Of a stretch of 64,000 bases of DNA, positions 28,367 to 36,408 are shown piece by piece. How positions within the stretch are numbered: the first letter of the stretch is position 1; the number at the start of each line of letters is the position of its first letter. The DNA lies in NCBI RefSeq assembly GCF_011769525.1, contig NZ_CP050440.1, positions 5,643,501 to 5,707,500 on the forward strand, given 5' to 3'. The notes below the pieces were generated by a model. The model was not told where the DNA came from. It saw only the letters and a list, made by a program, of their open reading frames with translations, and ran no database searches. This stretch comes from Tolypothrix sp. PCC 7910 (GTDB lineage: Bacteria > Cyanobacteriota > Cyanobacteriia > Cyanobacteriales > Nostocaceae). The position numbers and the translations under genes are program-made.

Positions 28367-30478
28367 TCATCCTTTCCGCACGACTACCACCTGATTGAAT
28401 CCTTGGGGATTAAAATCGCCTAAGGAATAGGTAGAGAAGAAGAAATCACCTGTCAAGGGATCAATGGCTGCACCGATGGGGCCGTCTATTCCAGTTAAAA
28501 ATTCTTGGCGAGTGGTAGGAATGGGATCGCCATTTGCATCAATATTATAGGCGCTGACTGTATCTGTATCTTGCTCTGCAACTAAAATGCGTTCGCTCGT
28601 AAATTGTGGCATAGAAGCAGATACATAGATAAAAGCATCTGGCCCCCCGGTAATTTGAACTGATTTTGTTGCAGGTGCAATATTCCAAGTACCTGTACCA
28701 TCGGCGGACACAGTTGTGTCATAAAAATTCCCAGTATCGTAGGAGGTAATTTTTAGCCTTCCTGCACCAGGGAAACCTTGGGGAACGAAAGTTAAGCCAC
28801 CGACAGAAGGCTGATACCCAAGGGAAGTTAACTCTATCTGTTTGTCAGGATTAGAACTTCCAGGTTTTATTTGCCCAACTGTGTTGTCATTCCAGGTTGT
28901 ATAAAACAAAACGTTATTAGGGCCAAAAGTCAAGCCAGCATCATTCAACCCACCCTTGAGGCCTGGTGCTGAGGAAAGCAACTTTGCCGATCCGGTAAAC
29001 CCTACAATACGATTATTAGCATCGCGTTTAAGTGCGATCGCAAAAATTTCGCCTTTTTTGCCTTGCGGTGTTGAACCAATATACAAAGTATTAGGATCGT
29101 CAGCTTTAAAGGCTAATCCCACATAGGGAGTTGGTAATCCTGGTAATTCACCCAAACTGGCGACAGTGTAAGAACTATTGAAGGGAGCAGCTAAAGTGAG
29201 AAATTGGCTGACTTGTTTAGCGTATTCGATTAATTCTTTGGCTGACTGGGTATTACACCACTCTTTTTTTGACTGAATAAATGTCTCTAGGGGAGCAGTT
29301 TTTCCGGTAGCGCCTTTAATTTGAAATATGAAGTCGTTGTAATCCCAATCTGCTCCTTGGCTAGCCAGCATATCTTCTACACCAAAAGTCCCACCTTTCG
29401 TTGTTCCTTGTCCTAGCTGAGCAAAATGTACAGAACCGCCAGAATTAGCTGAGGCAAGAGAGAATAAGGGATTTTTATCCTTGGCTGAATTGGGATTATC
29501 TAATAATTCTCGAATTTTTCCATCCGGTACCAGTAAGAAAGCAAACTGATCGCCAGCAGTCATGGCAAAGTTTTTCTCTCCTAAAAATTTGCCATCATTT
29601 TTGTCACTTTCACCAAAATCACCGCTAAATTTTGCTCCCTCAGTTGCATCAGAAATTGCTAGGCAACCAGAATTAGAATTGCTAAGAACACGACGCGCAG
29701 ATTCTTGAATAAATTCCACCGAACCTAGTTGAAATTTGTCCATTCCCTGCAAACTAAAAATACCCAGTTCGCTATGATAGCTACCACCATCCGCTAAAAA
29801 CTCAATGCTGACTTTGCCATCTGAGCCGACGGTAAATGTACCAGAGTCTAAAGCAGCTTGCTCTACTAAAATATTTTTGCCATTTAAATTTAATATTGCA
29901 GTATCATCTTCAGCTTTTAAAGCTAGTATTTCTTCAGGTTGCAGAGGTTGTTTCAACACCAGGTGAGCAAAAATTGCCCCTTCATCTCCTGGCGAATCTT
30001 GAGCGTTCAAATTTGCATCAAGATAATGTCCAAGTTCTTCTAATAAAACAGAAACCAATGCTTGTGGTTTTGCTACATCACCGAATAATTCTTGCGCTAA
30101 ATAGATGCTATCCCCAGCATAAGCTCCTTGAGCTTTTAATAAATCAACAGGCAAAATATCAATTTGGGGGATAGACTCGCCATTAACGATACCCACCATC
30201 AAATTTGTTGCCTGTTGCAGATTCCAGCCTTTACCAAAAGCCAGTTGCATCTGATTAAGAAAATCTTTTTGCCGAAGAAAATTGTCTATTTTACTACCTA
30301 TTTCCACAAGGGCAGAAGATAGTTCTATCGCCATCTGTCCTCGACTTGGAGATAGTAAATTATGAGATTTAGATTCCCCTAGTAAATTTGCATCGTTATA
30401 GGAAATTGTTGGCAGAATAGATTTTTCTAGAGGATTAAAATAATTTATATTCGTTGATGAGATAATAGATGAATCCAT
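28367..30478 (-). CDS. DUF4114 protein with N-terminal zincin-like segment
   Basis: 703 aa from the ATG at 30478. Residues about 60-180 resemble an accessory domain found in large haemolysin-type cyanobacterial proteins; VLLEELGHYLD occupies the position of a metallopeptidase HExxH, but the first His is Glu, so it is probably inactive. A DUF4114 domain ends in GADWDYNDFIFQIKG (about 370). The last 300 residues are propeller-like (SLGELPGLPTPYVGLAFK, GLNDAGLTFGPNN, GLTFVPQGFPGAG, GPIGAAIDPLTGDFFFSTY). There is no Sec signal peptide, and type I secretion or a cell-surface role is only an inference. No repeats-in-toxin Gly/Asp array is visible. Confidence 0.68.
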   Translation of the reverse strand: MDSSIISSTNINYFNPLEKSILPTISYNDANLLGESKSHNLLSPSRGQMAIELSSALVEIGSKIDNFLRQKDFLNQMQLAFGKGWNLQQATNLMVGIVNGESIPQIDILPVDLLKAQGAYAGDSIYLAQELFGDVAKPQALVSVLLEELGHYLDANLNAQDSPGDEGAIFAHLVLKQPLQPEEILALKAEDDTAILNLNGKNILVEQAALDSGTFTVGSDGKVSIEFLADGGSYHSELGIFSLQGMDKFQLGSVEFIQESARRVLSNSNSGCLAISDATEGAKFSGDFGESDKNDGKFLGEKNFAMTAGDQFAFLLVPDGKIRELLDNPNSAKDKNPLFSLASANSGGSVHFAQLGQGTTKGGTFGVEDMLASQGADWDYNDFIFQIKGATGKTAPLETFIQSKKEWCNTQSAKELIEYAKQVSQFLTLAAPFNSSYTVASLGELPGLPTPYVGLAFKADDPNTLYIGSTPQGKKGEIFAIALKRDANNRIVGFTGSAKLLSSAPGLKGGLNDAGLTFGPNNVLFYTTWNDNTVGQIKPGSSNPDKQIELTSLGYQPSVGGLTFVPQGFPGAGRLKITSYDTGNFYDTTVSADGTGTWNIAPATKSVQITGGPDAFIYVSASMPQFTSERILVAEQDTDTVSAYNIDANGDPIPTTRQEFLTGIDGPIGAAIDPLTGDFFFSTYSLGDFNPQGFNQVVVVRKG

Positions 30479-30932
30479 AAGGAACAAGCTTGATATAGTT
30501 GGTATTTGGTTAGAATAAAGTTATGTCATATAATTATTTCTTTGCCAATCAGTATATTTCGCTTACATATTTAAGAAATAAATTAGCTTACAGATAATTT
30601 TGTATTAGTCATGTAAAGCATATAGGCTAAACATGGTGAATAATAGGCTTATTGTTGATAAGTTAATACTTACAAGACTAGCAAGAGTGTTGATAAACCA
30701 TAAATGTATAAATTACTTATTTAGTCATTTGTTAATAATTGTTCGAGCCAAAAATTACGGTAACTTCTTAAGTAAACCTACTTATTAAATAAAGTGTTGT
30801 AGATAATTTTATATACAAAAATAGCCTATTTTGAATATCTGCATAATGCTTTATGCAAAAAAATAGAGAGGCAGGATAAATCTTGCCTCTCTATTTTTTT
30901 AAATTTTTAATATTAAAAATTAAAATTAGTAT
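30479..30932. other. AT-rich intergenic region between two minus-strand genes
   Basis: Nothing codable seen. It holds the upstream region of the DUF4114 gene and the terminator of the HLIP gene. Confidence 0.45.
30863..30894 (-). terminator. intrinsic terminator of the HLIP gene (bidirectional)
   Basis: Stem ATAGAGAGGCA... / ...TGCCTCTCTAT with an 8-10 nt loop. T-runs are present on both strands (seven T after the stem on +, seven A before it), so it can act in both directions. It lies 39 nt past the HLIP stop. Confidence 0.85.
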
Positions 30933-31148
30933 TTACAGATTTGCTAACAAACCAAAAATACCATGTCCTGTGACAACTTCTAATGCAATGAGGGAAACGA
31001 AACCAATCATTGCTAAACGACCATTGAGGAGTTCTGCATAGGTTGTAAATCCAGTGCGATCGCCTTGCTCATCTACATATACTTTAGGCTCGATCGCAAA
31101 GTTATTCATTAAACCCTGGTCGTCAACGATAGAAGCATTTGTACGCAT
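30933..31148 (-). CDS. high-light-inducible protein (one-helix Hli/Scp)
   Basis: 71 aa with one membrane helix holding the chlorophyll-binding signature [20 protein letters not shown]. HLIPs bind chlorophyll and carotenoid in thylakoids and protect photosystem assembly under high light or stress. The N-terminal 35 residues are hydrophilic and stromal. The ATG at 31148 is the only sensible start. An HLR1-like element overlapping a sigma70-type promoter lies directly upstream, and a terminator directly downstream, so it is a complete monocistronic unit. Confidence 0.95.
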   Translation of the reverse strand: MRTNASIVDDQGLMNNFAIEPKVYVDEQGDRTGFTTYAELLNGRLAMIGFVSLIALEVVTGHGIFGLLANL

Positions 31149-31173
31149 AAGACTTTCCCGTTTTCATTCACTA

Positions 31174-31210
31174 TGTAACGAAGTGTAACGTAGTTATTAA
31201 TTTTTGTAAA
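31174..31210 (-). promoter_or_regulatory. HLR1-like RpaB site overlapping the HLIP promoter
   Basis: On the minus strand GTTACACTTCGTTACA (31189-31174) is a direct repeat of GTTACA with a 4-nt spacer, matching the high-light regulatory 1 pattern apart from the spacer bases. A -35 TTTACA (31210-31205), 17-bp spacer and -10 TACACT (31187-31182) fit a promoter whose -10 and start are covered by HLR1, consistent with RpaB repression in low light. The pattern is seen directly; binding is inferred. Confidence 0.7.
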
Positions 31211-31390
31211 GGAAATGAGTAAATGATTAACTTGTGGAAGACAGAGTGATCCTTATGAGACATACATTTGAGACATATACTTGTGGTCTTGGCCACGTCT
31301 CATGTACAATCCCATAGCAAACATTTTCCATAAAACTAGCGCTTACTGTGAAATTATGGTAGATTTGTAGATTTTTAATTTTTTTCAAAA

Positions 31391-32887
31391 ATGACAGGAA
31401 TAAGCCAGCAGACCAAATTTCAATACAAGCCATTACACAAGCCTAACCAGCTAATTTATGGTCAAGGTCAGACGGCAGTGATTACAGGATGGACTGTAAA
31501 GGCTAGCGTAGCTAAACACCTGCAACCGCAGGATTATGCTGTAATTGGGCAACTGTACTCGCCCACACGGGGAATAAATTTACTGATTCGCAATCTGCTT
31601 TTTAATCCTCACGTCCGTTACTTAGTTGTCCTGAATGCCACAAAGGAAGATCGAAATGCAGGTGCTGGAGAGTGCTTGCTGGACTTTTTTCGTCGTGGCT
31701 TTAAAGAAGGTGTTTGTGACACTGGTTTAAAATGCTGGGTTATTGATTCAGATATTCCTGGCTATATTGATCTAGAAGTTGAAGCCAGTGCACTGGAACA
31801 TCTGCGAAAGTCACTACAGTGTAGTGAAGCAAAATCCATATCTGAAGCTATTGATTTAGTGAAATATTATGCTCAACAGGAAATAGATGAGGCATGGGGT
31901 TCGCCGTTAGAATATCCTATGTCTACCATTGAGCCAACTATTTTACCTGGCCCACGTTATGGACACCGAATCGAAGGTAAAACGATAGCTGAAACTTGGG
32001 TAAAAATTATTCATCGCATTAAAACAACTGGAACAATTAGACCCACTGGCTATGATGGTAAATGGCAAGAATTAATTGATTTGATGGCAGTTGTTACTGA
32101 TGAGCCAGAAAATTTTTATTTTCCTGAACCAAATTATTTACCAATTGATCGCAGTTTTATAAAAGAATATATTTCTCAAATTTTAGACGATGCACCTTAT
32201 AGGGAAGGGTTAAAATATACCTATGGTCAACGTTTACGTTCCTGGTTTGGGCGTGACCAAATTGAGCAAGTGGTTCACAAATTAATTGGAGAAATTGATG
32301 CTGCAAGTGCAGTGATGAATTTATGGGATGTCAAAGATCATGATAAAGGTGGTAGCCCTTGCTTGAATCACATTTGGTTACGAGTTGTTGATAATGAATT
32401 GTCACTAACAGCGACTCTCAGAAGTAATGATATGTTTGCTGCATGGCCTGCAAATGCAATGGGCTTAAGAGCTTTGCAAAAACATATTAGAGATGAGATT
32501 GCCAAACGTTCTGAATATAACTTAAGAATGGGCCCACTAATGACTATCAGTCAGTCGGCTCATATATATGATGATACGTGGAGTAATGCCGAACAGTTAA
32601 TTCAACAACAATATGCTGCAATCTGTAGAAAAATAGATTACTACGATCCAGCAGGAAATTTCTTAATTGAAATTTTAGAAGACAAGATTGTTGTTACCCA
32701 GACAACCCCTGGTAGTGGAGAGATTGTAGGCTGTTATTCTGGTAAAGATGCATTGAAATTAGTTAGAGAAATTTGTGCAGCTTCGCCTTACATCCGTCCA
32801 GATCATGCTGCATATTTAGGTATGGAATTACAAAAGGCTGCTGAGTGTTTGAAAACTGGCAATAAATACATTCAGGATAGTAAATAA
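31391..32887 (+). CDS. thymidylate-synthase-like protein fused to MtrA-like and DUF4346-like regions
   Basis: 498 aa. Residues about 35-165 (AVIGQLYSPTRGINLLIRNLL, LVVLNATKEDRNAGAGECLL) resemble a corrinoid methyltransferase subunit A-like segment. Residues about 200-420 are thymidylate-synthase-like: catalytic Cys in GSPCLNH near 324, RSNDMFAAWPANAM (Arg and Asp of the phosphate/base site, and the Asn that in ThyA favours dUMP over dCMP) and SAHIYDDTW near 391. The C-terminal 70 residues match a DUF4346-type ending. It methylates or hydroxymethylates a dNMP by inference. Its stop overlaps the next start by one base (TAATG), implying translational coupling. Confidence 0.8.
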   Translation: MTGISQQTKFQYKPLHKPNQLIYGQGQTAVITGWTVKASVAKHLQPQDYAVIGQLYSPTRGINLLIRNLLFNPHVRYLVVLNATKEDRNAGAGECLLDFFRRGFKEGVCDTGLKCWVIDSDIPGYIDLEVEASALEHLRKSLQCSEAKSISEAIDLVKYYAQQEIDEAWGSPLEYPMSTIEPTILPGPRYGHRIEGKTIAETWVKIIHRIKTTGTIRPTGYDGKWQELIDLMAVVTDEPENFYFPEPNYLPIDRSFIKEYISQILDDAPYREGLKYTYGQRLRSWFGRDQIEQVVHKLIGEIDAASAVMNLWDVKDHDKGGSPCLNHIWLRVVDNELSLTATLRSNDMFAAWPANAMGLRALQKHIRDEIAKRSEYNLRMGPLMTISQSAHIYDDTWSNAEQLIQQQYAAICRKIDYYDPAGNFLIEILEDKIVVTQTTPGSGEIVGCYSGKDALKLVREICAASPYIRPDHAAYLGMELQKAAECLKTGNKYIQDSK

Positions 32888-33438
32888 TGGCTTTTGATGA
32901 GCAAAGACCAACATGGGATGAATACTTTTTGATGTTGGCTAAATTAGCAGCTACTCGCTCCACTTGTTTGGCTTTTCCAGTAGGTGCTGTGATTGTCAAA
33001 AATAAGCAGGTAGTAGCAACAGGTTACAATGGCTCACCATCAGGTTCTGCTCACTGTACTGCTCAAGGATATTGTTATCCAGGGTTAAGTAGTTGTGATG
33101 CTAGTAAAACATTGCCATCAAGGGCCGTTCATGCGGAAGCTAACGCGATCTCACAAGCAGCAAGACATGGTATCTCTACAGAAGGTGCAAGCATTTATGT
33201 CACTCTAGAACCCTGTTTATCTTGTTTAAAGTTAATCATCTCCGCAGGAATTAAAGAAGTTTTTTATGAAACTTCTTTTAACAGTGGAGAAAAAGCTTTA
33301 GTCAGAGATTCATTTATTAATGAAGGCTTAGTAAACTTAAAGCCAGTTAAGCTTTCTGAGGCTACAGCTAACAGAGCCGCATCGCTTATACAATTTTCTA
33401 CATCAGTTCCCAGTTTTGATATAGTAAGTAATTCTTAA
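32887..33438 (+). CDS. deoxycytidylate (dCMP) deaminase family protein
   Basis: 183 aa. dCMP deaminase makes dUMP, the thymidylate synthase substrate. Seen: RPTWDEYFLMLAKLAATRSTC, FPVGAVIVKNKQVVATGYNG, zinc-site HAEANAI (His near 82, catalytic Glu) and the second zinc motif EPCLSCLKLI. All Zn ligands and the proton-shuttling Glu are present, so it should be active. It starts inside the TAATG overlap with the thymidylate-synthase-like gene and is 32 bp ahead of the Dcd-like gene, so the group looks like an operon. The C-terminal 25 residues after LKPVKLSEA are not conserved-looking. Confidence 0.88.
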   Translation: MAFDEQRPTWDEYFLMLAKLAATRSTCLAFPVGAVIVKNKQVVATGYNGSPSGSAHCTAQGYCYPGLSSCDASKTLPSRAVHAEANAISQAARHGISTEGASIYVTLEPCLSCLKLIISAGIKEVFYETSFNSGEKALVRDSFINEGLVNLKPVKLSEATANRAASLIQFSTSVPSFDIVSNS

Positions 33439-33470
33439 AAAGAGGTATATTAAATAGTTATATATTGCTT

Positions 33471-34193
33471 ATGCTTAGTGATACAGATATTAGAAATCAA
33501 ATAGAAAATAGGAAAAACAACTCTACAAAAGGTATATATATAAATCCTTTTGAAGAAAAATATTTAACTCCAGTTGGTTATGATTTGAGAGTAGGAGTTA
33601 AAGGATTTTCTTGGCAAAGTAAGCGCGAAATTGACATAGAGCAAGAAAAAAAGATTGAAATTAAACCTAATGATACAGTCATAATTGAGACTTTGGAATC
33701 TATTAGTCTTTCTAAAGAAATAGGAGCTAATATACATGCAATGGTTTCAAAGTCCGTAATTTATGGCTTATCTCATATTTCTACTACTATTGATCCAGGA
33801 TGGACAGGCAAACTATTAATATCAATTCATAATTTCCGTGATAGTTCTGTAGAACTTAGATTTAGAGATTCTTTCTGTACAGTCTGCTTTTATAAAGTTG
33901 AATCTGAATCAACAGCAATTTTGGGGAGACCCATTGACAGGGATGATATATGGGAGCGGCTTCTAGAAATTGCTAAGGAAGAAAAAGATAGACAAGCTAG
34001 AGAGATACAACTTAAAAAAGAAAAAGAGAAGACAGAAGACAGAATTAGGATTACTTTGATTGTACTTTTTATCTTGTTAACTTCGTTTATTGGTCTTCAA
34101 GTCTCGTTCAAAGATGCTGCTTTAGGTGCATCTCTGGCTGCTTTTTTAGCTGTAGTCAGTCCTAGTATAATCAATCTGTTAAAACCTAAATAA
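33471..34193 (+). CDS. membrane-anchored dCTP-deaminase/dUTPase-fold protein lacking the catalytic Glu
   Basis: 240 aa from the ATG at 33471. Residues 1-150 follow the Dcd pattern: MLSDTDIRNQIENR, LTPVGYDLRVG, VIIETLESISLS, STTIDPGWTGKL and the strand LLISIHNF. In Dcd the last strand carries the catalytic Glu (LE in the pattern GxxxLEL/FxN); here Ser stands there, and the Arg/Ser loop is VSKSVIYGLS. Residues about 165-195 are a charged coiled coil rich in Glu and Lys, and the end (about 198-215 and 222-238) holds two hydrophobic helices. It therefore looks like a membrane-tethered nucleotide-binding protein rather than a classical deaminase. Third gene of the deoxynucleotide cluster. Confidence 0.75.
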   Translation: MLSDTDIRNQIENRKNNSTKGIYINPFEEKYLTPVGYDLRVGVKGFSWQSKREIDIEQEKKIEIKPNDTVIIETLESISLSKEIGANIHAMVSKSVIYGLSHISTTIDPGWTGKLLISIHNFRDSSVELRFRDSFCTVCFYKVESESTAILGRPIDRDDIWERLLEIAKEEKDRQAREIQLKKEKEKTEDRIRITLIVLFILLTSFIGLQVSFKDAALGASLAAFLAVVSPSIINLLKPK

Positions 34194-34259
34194 TTAAGTC
34201 TTCATTCACAGGATGTTTTCCCAACAAATATAATGTAAGTTGAATACTATTGATAGCCT

Positions 34260-34703
34260 ATGAAGATACCAAAGACGCGCGTATACATATCTGGCGCGTT
34301 GACTGGAATTGATAAGTTAACAGAAATTAGAGCCTTCTATGAAAGTATTGGCTCCATTTGTGAAGAAGTAGAATTTCAGGCTTATGTCCCTCATTTAAAC
34401 ACTGATCCTATTCTCCATGCACAGATCACTCCCCAAGAAGTTTTTGAAATTGACAAGAATCATGTAATCCAAGCTGATTTAGTTATTGCCTATATTGGCT
34501 ATCCTTCACTAGGAGTAGGTATGGAACTAGCTTATGCAGAAATGAAAGCTATTCCGATTATTCTCTTATACGAAATAGGCAAGGAAATATCAAGATTTCC
34601 TCGCGGTATTCCTACTGTCTTTTCTGAAATTAAATTTAGTGACTATGAGGATGCATTGACTCAAATAAAGGCTGTTATAGAGCAGTGGAAATGCCGGCAA
34701 TAA
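34260..34703 (+). CDS. nucleoside 2-deoxyribosyltransferase-like (dNMP hydrolase-like) protein
   Basis: 147 aa. YISGALTG at the N-terminus, IDKNHVIQADLVIAYIGYPSLGVGMELAYAEMK (read in parts) in the middle give the Asp of the AD motif and a Gly-x-Gly-x-E-x-AYA helix. These match the family of nucleoside 2-deoxyribosyltransferases and dNMP N-glycosidases, in which the Glu attacks the deoxyribosyl bond. Sixty-six bp separate it from the Dcd-like gene and all four genes run the same way. It would hydrolyse or transfer deoxyribosyl of a dNMP by inference. Substrate base unknown. Confidence 0.75.
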   Translation: MKIPKTRVYISGALTGIDKLTEIRAFYESIGSICEEVEFQAYVPHLNTDPILHAQITPQEVFEIDKNHVIQADLVIAYIGYPSLGVGMELAYAEMKAIPIILLYEIGKEISRFPRGIPTVFSEIKFSDYEDALTQIKAVIEQWKCRQ

Positions 34704-34785
34704 AAATTAGCATAAGCTTTACCATGCTCCATTTAAGCACTGCTAAGGACTTTCATTGGTCTCTATCAAATTTTCTTTAAGTTCG

Positions 34786-35322
34786 CTAAGGGCTATGGCT
34801 ACGGCGGATCTCTGTAATTTGATCGGCTACATCTAACAGAGATTTTGGCATTTCTGGCCCGGTGAGGATGATATCAATATGGGAAGGACGTTTTGCTAAA
34901 AACGCTAAAACTTCTTGTTCTGGAATTAAACCAAAGTTAATCGCTAAACTTAGCTCATCTAAGACAACGAGAGAATACTTACCCTCAAATACTACCTGTT
35001 GTGTATGTTGCCACAGCTTTTGTAAAGCCTCGTTTTCCGTATCATCTAGTTGGGGTGTGTCGATACAACGAGGTAGATCGCAACGAATCCAATCTAAATT
35101 TTGCCCCAATTGCATGGGTCGCTCATACCCTTGACGAATACCACCTTTAAGAAATTGCACGACTAACACTGAAGTACCTTGACCGGCAATTCTCAGTGCT
35201 TGAGCCATAACATTAGTAAAAAAGTTACGATAACTACTAGTAAAAACTTGTACTAGCCCGGCAATGGGAGATGCTACACTGAGGGTCGAATTGACACTTG
35301 GGGTATCTAACTGGGCAACCAT
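34786..35322 (-). CDS. CobO/BtuR-like P-loop family protein with lost Walker A
   Basis: 178 aa. The layout is that of cob(I)alamin adenosyltransferase (CobO): a P-loop region followed by VLVVQFLKGGIRQGYERP, LDWIRCDLPRCIDTPQ, SLVVLDELSLAINFGLI (Walker B and switch) and HIDIILTGPEMPKSLLDVAD near the end. Where CobO has GNGKGKTTA, this protein has FTSSYRNFFTNVM, so nucleotide binding at the usual loop should fail. Walker B is intact. It may be a cyanobacterial paralogue with a new role. ATG at 35322; monocistronic as far as visible. Confidence 0.75.
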   Translation of the reverse strand: MVAQLDTPSVNSTLSVASPIAGLVQVFTSSYRNFFTNVMAQALRIAGQGTSVLVVQFLKGGIRQGYERPMQLGQNLDWIRCDLPRCIDTPQLDDTENEALQKLWQHTQQVVFEGKYSLVVLDELSLAINFGLIPEQEVLAFLAKRPSHIDIILTGPEMPKSLLDVADQITEIRRSHSP

Positions 35323-35665
35323 ATAGCTGAGTTTAAAATATTACAAATTATCAAAGAGATATTGCTGAGATGAGCGATCGCAAATCTAGCTGTATAATCA
35401 ATCTGAATTTTACAAGTGTATTCTAGTTTGCAAGTTGCATTCTTAGTCAACCACTAGGTTTGTGTTCAAGTCAAGAGTTAATGATATTGACATGAATAGC
35501 TGCTAAAAGCAAGTGGCTGTAAAAATAAGAACGCAGTAATAATAGTAAAATTCCAGAAAAAAGTTGGGTGCAAGGGCTGAAAAATCGTAGATGTTAGATT
35601 TCCCATTGGTTTGGGCACAACATGGTTGACAAGTAGTAAATTTGACAGATGAGGAGTGAATTGTT
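35323..35665. other. divergent intergenic region
   Basis: 343 bp between the CobO-like and adenylate-kinase genes. One HIP1 octamer near 35375. Nothing else identified. Confidence 0.4.
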
Positions 35666-36274
35666 GTGAGATTAGTGATTCTGGGAGGTTCAGGATCGGG
35701 GAAAAGCACTCAAGCACAAAGCCTTTGTAGACACTTTGAGATCCCAAAGATTTCTACAGGTGAAATTTTACGAGAAGCAATGTCTGGTGACAAGTCACTA
35801 GCCTTACGGGAAGACGCTTCGCGGCTGTACGTTAACGCTAATTTAGGCGATTTGGGACAATACGCACAGCCATTCGTAGAAAAAGGAGAGCTAGTCCCAG
35901 ATGAAATGATGATTGACTTGATTCGGATGCAGCTAACACAGGTTAATATCCCCTCTGGTTGGCTATTGGAAGGCTATCCGCGTACAGCTTTCCAAGCAGA
36001 GGAATTAGATTTTTTATTGGAATATTTAGGACAAAAATTAGATTGGGCAATTTATTTACAAGTACCAGAAGCGACGATGGTGAATCGCTGTTTGGGGCGA
36101 TCGCTTCCAGATGAGCAGCCGGAAATCGTACAGCGCCGCATAGAGTTATTTTACGATCGCACTATCCCTATTTTGGAATATTATGACCGTCGTCGCCGTT
36201 TATTGACGATTAATGGTGACCAGCTACCAGAAGCGGTACATCAAAGTATTCTTAACCTGCTTGCCGTTTCTTAA
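35666..36274 (+). CDS. adenylate kinase family protein with in-frame repeat insertion
   Basis: 202 aa from the GTG at 35666. Seen: P-loop LGGSGSGKST (residues 6-15), ISTGEILREAM, KGELVPDEMMIDLIRMQL, the GxPRT-like WLLEGYPRTAFQAEEL and a short lid typical of bacterial short-form kinases. Between LREAM and the family-typical LGQYAQPFVEKGELV lies about 17 extra residues (DKSLALREDASRLYVNA) coded by a dispersed repeat. The insert is in the NMP-binding arm, so activity could be changed. It is probably a second Adk paralogue; the usual copy sits in the ribosomal protein operon in bacteria. Confidence 0.8.
   Translation: MRLVILGGSGSGKSTQAQSLCRHFEIPKISTGEILREAMSGDKSLALREDASRLYVNANLGDLGQYAQPFVEKGELVPDEMMIDLIRMQLTQVNIPSGWLLEGYPRTAFQAEELDFLLEYLGQKLDWAIYLQVPEATMVNRCLGRSLPDEQPEIVQRRIELFYDRTIPILEYYDRRRRLLTINGDQLPEAVHQSILNLLAVS
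35802..35830. repeat. dispersed repeat inside the adenylate kinase frame
   Basis: Reverse complement contains GCGAAGCGTCTTCCCGTAA, nearly identical to 3124-3140 (GCGTAGCGTCTTCCCGC). The frame is kept through it. Confidence 0.7.
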
Positions 36275-36408
36275 AAAAATCTTTAATTTAACTACCAAGC
36301 TTCACTACCTAAGTTTTGTGCTGACTCAATTGTTAGGGGTCTAGAGAGATTGCGACACTAAGGTAACCTTAATGGATATTCTCTTATGAAAACGTTGAGG
36401 AAACACCA

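Noticed and set aside
31227-31433. 68-codon minus-strand frame between the HLIP and thymidylate-synthase-like genes
   Set aside because: Overlaps the start of a real gene on the other strand and shows no protein-like pattern.
31391-32887. dCMP hydroxymethylase for modified DNA
   Set aside because: The residue that separates dCMP from dUMP enzymes appears to be Asn, the dUMP form, so the claim cannot be made from sequence.
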